From NCBI RefSeq assembly GCF_037975245.1, contig NC_092568.1:37107001-37171000 (forward strand): 64,000 nt of DNA, given 5' to 3'. The position numbers and the translations under genes are program-made. The notes below the pieces were generated by a model, which saw nothing but the letters and a program-made list of their open reading frames with translations, was not told the DNA's origin and made no database searches. This document shows positions 56,588 through 64,000 of this stretch, in pieces; within the stretch, counting starts at the first letter, position 1, and each line of letters starts with the position of its first letter. The stretch comes from Apostichopus japonicus. Its lineage: Eukaryota; Echinodermata; Holothuroidea; Aspidochirotida; Stichopodidae.

Positions 56588-56884
56588 GTAATTTTGCCTA
56601 AATGTAGCTAGTAGTAGTACTTACCATTAATCTTTGTGTGGAGCCTAGGCCTAAGTTTGTGTATAACTAGTTTTACAAATACAATCACATTACAATGCAG
56701 CATGTCTAATTTCTTGACTAACTATAGAACTGTGGATGAATGAAATATAAAAACCAATTGCCTGTACAGTAAAGTTTACCAGCAACTTCAAAGTTCCAGT
56801 TTGAAGACTGATGAAAGATAAAATGATTTCCAGAATTTCAATAAATTCAATGCATAACTTGATTTCTCTTGTAATTCACAATCT

Positions 56885-58490
56885 GAATGACATGAACGGG
56901 GGATAACATCCTGGATCTTGTCTTGATTTCTGATCCAAGTGATGTTGTTGATTGACGGATCTAGGAAAACTAGGAACTAGTGATCATGATATACTAGCTT
57001 TTGATGTTGTATGCAAGGTCATAATTTTTTTTGCAAGGCAAAGGTCCCGTTTTCTCGAGATCAGATACAGTGGAAATTGAAACTTTACTAAAGGAAACAG
57101 ATTGGATTAATTTGTTAAGAGACATGAGTTCTTCTCAGACTTGGATCTGTTTAGCTGATAAGTATAAGGTTATCATAGAAAATCATGTTCCCTTGAAGAA
57201 TCATCGTCGTTAAAGCAGTACATGCCTTCCTGGATGAATAAGAAAGTTAGATGTGCAATTAAGCAAAAATGTAGAATGTGGAAGTTGTTTAGGAGGACAA
57301 ATTCTGAATCTCTTTCAGCCAAGTTTAAATTCGTCAACTGAAGGTAGAACATTTAAGTCTCTGAAGCAAAATTGAAATTAGAAAATATCATTGTCAAAGT
57401 TTTATTAAAGATAACCCAAAGGCCTTCTTTTCTTATGTCAGGTCAGAGCAGAAAGTTAGAGATGCAGTTGTTCCTCTAAGGTCACCACAAGTATTTTGTG
57501 TCAGTATTTACAAGGGAAGGTATGAGTAGTATTCCAGATTTTTAGGGGGGAAGTGATGGTTCTAAACTGGAAACAGTCTTATTTTCAGATGAGGTTGTCT
57601 TAAAGGAGCTGCTTTGTTGAAATGTTTCTAAGCTCCTGGGCCTGATGCAATCTGTCCGTATTTGTTGAAGACTTTTGCACCCCAGTTCTGCTTTCCACTG
57701 TCATTGGGTTTTAGTAAATTTATGAATGAAGGTTATTTTCAGGACTCGATCAGACTGGAGATGTGCTAATATTACCCCAATTGTCAAGAAGGGTGATAAG
57801 TCTAAGCCCTGTAATTACAGGCTCGTTAGTGTCACTAGTGTTGTTTGTAAGGTCATGGAGTCTATTGTTAAAATGTCTATGGTTAGTTATTCAGTAGTCA
57901 GACTTTGATCAGAGAGTCTCAACATGGCTTTCGTCAAAAAAGGTCTTGTCTCGCTAATATTCCTGAGTCTATGGAAGATGTAACAAGCTCACTGAATAGG
58001 CAGAAGTCTGTAGTTATTGGTTCTTTTCCTGGATTTCCAGAGGGCCTTTGATAAAGTTCCCCACTAGCATATTTTACTGTACGGCTGAAGAGTATGGGTG
58101 TCAATGGGAAGTTACTGTCTTGGATCGAGAATTGGCCCGGTAGTACGAAACAGATGGTGGTAGTTAAAGGCTGTGAGCACTTCTTCTTGGCTGGACAATA
58201 CTAGTGGGGTCCCACAGGGGTCTGTGTTGGGTCCCTTGTTGTTTGTTGCCTATAAAATTGGCATTGATGGAGTTATTTTGTGTACAGCCAAGAAATTTGC
58301 TGATGACACCAAACTGTACTCTGAGGTCTCTTCCAAAAGTGATTTTGATAAATTTCAAATGGATTTGGATGTGGTTTTCTCCTGTTCTCAGGGATGGCAA
58401 ATGCTTCTTCAATATTGATAAATGCAAGGTGATGCACATTGGTTGTAGTAACCAAAAGTATTCTTACACTCTTTATGAAATATGAGCAGT
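56885..58490 (+). pseudogene. Decayed non-LTR retrotransposon (CR1/L2-like), endonuclease end and reverse transcriptase
   Basis: Broken by frameshifts and stops. Pieces in order: an endonuclease tail (NILDLVLISDPSDVVD, LGTSDHDILAFDVV near 56907-57010); a linker near 57031-57213; RT pieces CANITPIVKKGDKSKPCNYR at about 57763, QHGFRQKRSCLANIPES at about 57921, LDFQRAFDKVPH-like near 58030, and TSGVPQGSVLGPLL then KKFADDTKLYSE at 58200-58330. The FADD motif is the catalytic YxDD-type box. Order and motifs fit CR1/L2-like elements. Lies in the presumed first intron of the 56.1-kb gene, same strand. Not functional as it stands. Confidence 0.88.
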
Positions 58491-61400
58491 TTCAAGTTTG
58501 CTAACTTTACCCAATCTGCTTAACTGCAATCAGAATATTAAGATCAAATTTTCTTTTAATTAAACAATTAAAACTACAGTACTTTGTTTACTGTCCTTAG
58601 TCGCAGTACGTTAATGCACCTACGGCTATGAAATATGGAAAGCGTGCTGATTGCTGGATTGTGTCAGGAAACAATTTAGCGAATTAGCTTTCTTAGCTCA
58701 CAGGCATCGCAGTTTCAATTGAAAGTTTCACTTGTTATCCAAGTAAAATGGAAAAACATCTTTGACAATGCTTCTTCTAGTTAGTGCCAGTACTTGATTG
58801 TTGGAGAAATTTTTACATTTCAGCGTACCTGTGTAAGCTGTTTCCTAATGAAACAAAACTCTACACTGTCATCTACCATTGCGCAAACCCCGAATCTTGC
58901 AAATGTTGATGTACCCCTTGGCTGTGTAGTGTGTTTGCAGTAATATGCATTCAGATCTATAAATTGTTGATATTTGTCTCTCTCATTCAGTGGATTAATT
59001 TTGGCCTGCCAAGATTCTCTTTATACATTACAGTACCATACTGTAGGTTAGCCATATTGTGATAATGCCAAGTCTGGGGCTTCTCAATGTCGTATTTGCC
59101 AGTGTTGCCTCTAGTCTAGTTCTCCCTCATGGTTGTCACCTCCAATTACGTTGCAGCACAAAGACATTGAGCTGATTGGATTAATTTTGAAGCCTCGTCT
59201 TCAGTAGGGTGGCAATTATGTATAATTGAACAGGAATATGTACAACAGTAAGGCAAGATTCACTGTGGATCGAGTGTGGACAACAGTGTTCTGTTTCTAG
59301 GTTCATTGTGCAGCATGTATATTACACACTTTAGATTTGAGTCCACTCTCACTTTGCATGCAGTTGTACTAAGTAGTGTGGGGGAACATACTGCTGCCTT
59401 TGAAGAGAACTTGATCATGTTTCTGTGGTGGGGATGGGTGTGGGGGATGGGGGGGTGGGAGATAGGTACCCAAGGAAGACAATTGAGTGAGGGCCTTCAT
59501 TGCATACATTGTTGCTTAAGCCTTTTACTGGTTGGGTTTGATTGGGATAAGTTCTTGTTTAGCAGCCTGGTAGAAACGAGATTGGTTGAACAGGGTCAGT
59601 GTAGCTGTCAAATTCACTGTGTACAGTGAGTACAGTGTACTAACTGTACTAGTTACAGTATGAATCTCTAGTGATATAACAGACTTTGAGATGCAGCGCT
59701 CAGAAGATTTACCATTTTTTCCTTTTTTTAATATTTCGGGAGGAAGTAGGTGGAATGGGAGATGGGGTGGGGATGAAATAGGGTGGGGTGTGGTAGTAGG
59801 GATGGTAAGTACAGTAGCTGTAACAGTGTGATAAACAGCAATTCCCCCAATTACTTCATTGAATAGTCTATAGCATGAATCTTTCACAGTTCCATATATT
59901 TGCTTTCATATTTCTTAAGTTATAATGAGTCTGTTAATATTTCCACCTGTTACAACTCGTCACATGTTATTTTCACCAGTAATCATCAAGTTTCTAAATC
60001 TTGCTTGAATGCTTACAGTGCATGTACTGAATGTGCACTCTCTTGCATACATATGAACTATGAATGGCATTACCGCAGACACACACCATGTCGTAACAAC
60101 CAGTATCCTAGTATGGTAAACGTGAAAATGATAACACTGTTGGTGTTACTGTTATTGACTTGGGACAGTGCAGCAGGTTTTAAATTATGGAAATGTGACA
60201 GCTGGCTGTGAGTCTGTGAATGGTTGCTGGATACCTTAAAAGAAATGAGAGTTGTCCTACATGTCGTCATGAAGAGACAGCAAAAGTTGGAGAGAAAGTA
60301 ATTCAACATTAATATGCTGACAAAAGTATCATTGAAAGTTGTAATTGATTTTGCTCCTCGCTTACCTGTCTTCAGTTTACTGATGCACTTTCCACATCTA
60401 ACATACATACCTAAGTATCTTCTCTCATTACCCAAACCAGTAAGTTTAACCCCTCCAAAATACCTTTTGACCTATCCCATTTCACAAGTCATGTGTGAAC
60501 AGTTGTGCATATGTGAACACTAAAATTATACCCAGAAATTCCCACAGACAGTGTCTCAGTCTGAGTACAGTAGTTGCTCCGACAGATATTTGGGTATTTC
60601 AAGTAAATTAGGGTTCAAAATTGGTGTTGCAGTTTTGAAGTATGTGAATTTTCTCTCACAAAATACTACTGTATGGTTCCTGCATGCTGTGTGTACATAA
60701 ATCTGAGCACTACAATACTACATCTTTGTACTCATATAGCAAATTTCCCTACATTTTGCATAGAATTTTTTGATACAATGCCTCGGAAGTTATTCGCTGT
60801 ACTTACAGTATCTCTGTCCTACTGTATCAAGAATTGGCACATTGACTACCAGATGGTTTATTGGTCATTCTTCAGTTATATAGTGGTGTGGATTTAGCCG
60901 GATCACTGAATGGACATTAATGGACAAAACAGACACATCTGAGGTCAAACTAAGATTTGTACACCTGGACTTGTTATCCTTTGCAGGGCAAATTTTGAAG
61001 GCCGTACTTTTTCGCTGTTTGGACTTTTTTGGCTGTCGGAACAGTGAACTTGGTTGTCTGCAAAAGATGTACATAGCTCAAAATTAACAAGTGAACAATA
61101 TGTACATTGGGAGAGATGTGTAGGTTTGGAAATAGAATACCAAATTTGGGAGGATACCAATTTATCATTTTCTTACCATATTCTGAATTTTAATGTAAAC
61201 AAGTAGTCATATGCCAATTTTGGTCGTCCCACTCCCAACGGAAATTTGGTCTTGTCAGACGACCAAATGACCTTTAACAAATTTTCCCACTTTTCTTTGT
61301 GTGATTTTCTAGTTTTAGAGCATTATTCATTTTTGGAAGAACAGTTATTAAAATTGTGCTAATTCAGTGTTGTCCTGTAGGCTGATATATCCCTCGTATA

Positions 61401-63199
61401 ATGCTAAAATGTTAATCCATTTATATGAAATATGAAGTTGAACAATATTCCAAAACAGATATAATGAGGTCACCTTGTATAGTAAGATGCCAGTTATCTG
61501 TCAAGTGCTATAGTCTCTGGCAAACAAAGATGTAGCAAAATGTAAGTAAAAAAAAAAACGTCTTGCTATATACACTGTAGTCGGTCCTACAAACTGAACA
61601 GCTAAATGCATACTGTACTGTGCCCATTATTTACAGTAGATACACAGAGAACTCTATAAACCTTGTTTCCTATTTGAATACATTTACTGTAGCCTTCAAC
61701 AGAGAGCCCTGGCATCCTCTGCCTCTTGGCTGTATTTACACTGTTCTGAGAAGTTTTCGATCTCGAAAATAAAGTCCAACACTCAAGAAGGACGCAGATA
61801 TCAGCTAACTAGGCCATGAAATATAGGTTATGTTTTGGAACTATTGATTTCTTAAAAGTTTGAAACATGGAAAGTGTTTTCGGTTGAAATTTGGTGCATT
61901 GTCTGATTTGTCAGTATTTCAGATTCTAGTAATTTATTGATGCTAGCCCTCAAAAGCATGATAAAAACCTAGCTTTGTAAAATCAGATGAATTTTGAGGC
62001 AAATACATCGTATGTTGTATAGGAAAGGTCAGAAATTATCATATTGGATGTCGCAAAGAAAAAGTCAGTGATAAGAGGAGGGGGATGGAGTGGGCAAGGG
62101 TGGAGGTGAGGAAGACCCACAATGTTGACAAGGTTTTGTTTCAATGATGTTTGTAAATTATGTCAGTGGTTTATCATTGAATCATTGCCACATGGCATTA
62201 AGAAACAATGTAAGGTAATGCCTACAATAAATCAGGGACATTTAACAGGATACTTTAGTGTTTTGAATTTTGAAGGCTCTGAAATTTGTCTCTTATAAAA
62301 TATTATGGTACCTGTGTAAAAAATAATAAAAAACCTGCTATGCATCTTTCCAATTTTGCATAGCAATTTTGCGATGATGCAAAAGCTGATATGTAATTCC
62401 CCCTTTTTTGTGTGTCAAGTTTATTCAGAACTTTGCAGGCAGAAGAAAAATATCGCACAAAGTTACATAACATTAGGAGCTAAATTTAAGCAAATATTGG
62501 CACACAAGACCACCAATCCTTGCCTCATTTGCATAACAAAGCTTGTATTGTACAGTGGTCTCCTTCCACAGCTTCTTCATCTTTAGCACTCACAGTTGGT
62601 AAAATCTGTTTCAAGGCAGTTCTCTAAGGAATTAAGGCATCCAGATTGTCACTTCATTAATATATATATAAATTAAATTGATGAAAAGTTTCCTTTTGTA
62701 AGAATTGTCAAGGATACATCCTTGCCTTCCATATTTAGGTGTAAGAAGCAGGTATTGTTGTAAGGTTCAAGTCATTAGTGTATTACATTAAACATAACAA
62801 GTGTTGCTATATATATTGGCCTATTCCCAACAAGACTTTAAAAGTATGTTCATCTGATGCAGATGTACATCAGACCCTGGAGTATAAGTGTTAGCCATTT
62901 GCTAAAGAATGCCAGGACTCCTTTTTCCTGAATTACATCACATACATCAGTTATTGTATGCTATTATTGATAGCTGGCTAATAATAGTTGCTGATTATAA
63001 ATATGCAGAACTTTACACAAGGCTTGTGTCAGGTATCCAACTGACGATTGTTAACCGAGTTACCATTATAAGCTTAGGTTGTTAATGTCTATTGGCAGAA
63101 AATTGCCAGTGCCTTCTTTTTGTTTGTAATGGGAAAAAGGAAAATTCAAAAGCCAGACTTTTAAATGCCTGTACATAATCTACAACAGTAGGTGGAGTG

Positions 63200-63493
63200 C
63201 AGGCACGTAGCCAAAGGGGGGGGGCCAAGGGGGCAGCCGCCCCCCCCCTTGAGCATATTTTTTTAAAATTTCTTTAATGTTTTTATGATATCGCTAGTAT
63301 TTTCAAAAGAGAAAATGCTAAGATGCAACTTACAAGGCCTGGGAAGTGCCATTTCCAGCGATCTGGGAGGCATTTTCAGCCAAAATGTTCTTGTACGCTT
63401 TGCGCCAACCATGGTGGCGCTACGCTTAGAAAGTTTGCAATGCCGAATCTACAGTTTCGCCCCTCCCTTGGCAAATTCCTGGCTACGCGCCTG
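63200..63493. mobile_element. hAT-type MITE with intact 8-bp target duplication
   Basis: 294 bp. Ends CAGGCACGTAGCCAAAGG and (complement) CAGGCGCGTAGCCAGG; flanked by GTGGAGTG at 63192-63199 and 63494-63501. The interior closely matches 19880-20098 and carries the GCGCCAACCATGGTGGCGC core at 63402-63420. Confidence 0.93.
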
Positions 63494-64000
63494 GTGGAGT
63501 GATCCCCTCTCTACCTGGTTGAAATTGTGACAAGTAAGATCTATTCCTCCCCATATACAGTAGGGGGTGGGGAGGGAGGGGATATGGGAAGGAGGGATAG
63601 GGAATTTTAACCAGGGTAAGAGCAACAATCTTGATCTGCCTCTTGTGGTTGAGTAATTCTAGTCTCTGATCTGTTTGCAAATTTGATCATTAATCATGAA
63701 TTATTTATTTGCCCGTTATCATTAGCGCAGTTTTTTTCCATGTCTTATTCAGAGTGCTAGCTTGTGTCATGTGACTGGCTGACAGGATGAGTGAATGATC
63801 TTTCGTGAAGTGAGAGTTAAATGTGTTTCAAGTGATGCCAAAGCTGAATGATTGATTGTGAATTTCGGTAATAAATATGGAATACTTAATGGTAGGCTGA
63901 TTATTTTTGCATTCCCATATATAATCCTGATTGTCTCAGAAAAGCTATTAGCATTAAAAATGTGACACAGAAAATATTAATATATGCTTGAGTTGTTTGC

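Larger units (their letters stand above)
56588..64000. other. Presumed first intron of the 56.1-kb gene
   Basis: Apart from the retrotransposon and the 63.2-kb MITE, it holds G-rich patches (59430-59460, 59755-59800, 63563-63600) and many short CAGTA/TACTGTA-rich stretches. No further exon I can support, so the next exon lies right of the window. Confidence 0.5.

Noticed and set aside
58173-58485. Intact reverse transcriptase gene
   Set aside because: Frames are interrupted several times across 57000-58490 and the flanking protein parts lie in different frames, so it is a pseudogene.

Overview
The window is animal nuclear DNA: AT-rich, with long introns, GT-AG exons and many short interspersed repeats. 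The proteins are clearly metazoan. The density of tRNA-derived SINEs and hAT-like miniature transposons, plus moderate intron sizes, fit a marine invertebrate deuterostome. An echinoderm, perhaps a sea cucumber, is my best guess, but this is inference. I built the exon models by hand from splice sites, reading phase and protein-family resemblance. In all three multi-exon genes every joined phase closes without a stop.

Layout. (1) 607-14306, minus strand: most of an ectonucleoside triphosphate diphosphohydrolase of the ENTPD5/6 type. Seven coding exons give 399 residues, and the C-terminal exons lie left of the window. (2) 14307-21803: intergenic or 5' non-coding DNA with a composite transposon cluster at 19350-21288. 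(3) 21804-25203, plus strand: a complete DPY30 gene (4 coding exons, 123 residues) with a long 3' UTR. (4) 27062-29623: the gap between convergent genes, holding a 115-bp-arm near-perfect inverted repeat and two SINEs. (5) 29624-50809, minus strand: a complete symplekin gene (27 coding exons, 1269 residues). Its introns carry minisatellites, SINEs and a tandem array of partial exon copies. (6) 50834-56103: intergenic DNA dominated by transposons, including a three-deep nest in which each layer keeps its 8-bp target duplication. (7) 56104-56587, plus strand: first coding exon of an acidic, DLL-rich protein, possibly a reticulon. The rest of the window is probably its first intron, with a decayed non-LTR retrotransposon and another hAT-like element.

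The genes are housekeeping genes that do not form an operon or a common pathway: a Golgi/ER nucleotidase, a COMPASS histone-methylation subunit and an mRNA 3'-end-processing scaffold. I found no clear evidence of a new multi-gene system. The unusual observations are structural: the duplicated exon-plus-splice-donor array in symplekin, the long hairpin between convergent genes, the nested transposons, and a minisatellite with a 7-unit higher-order period.
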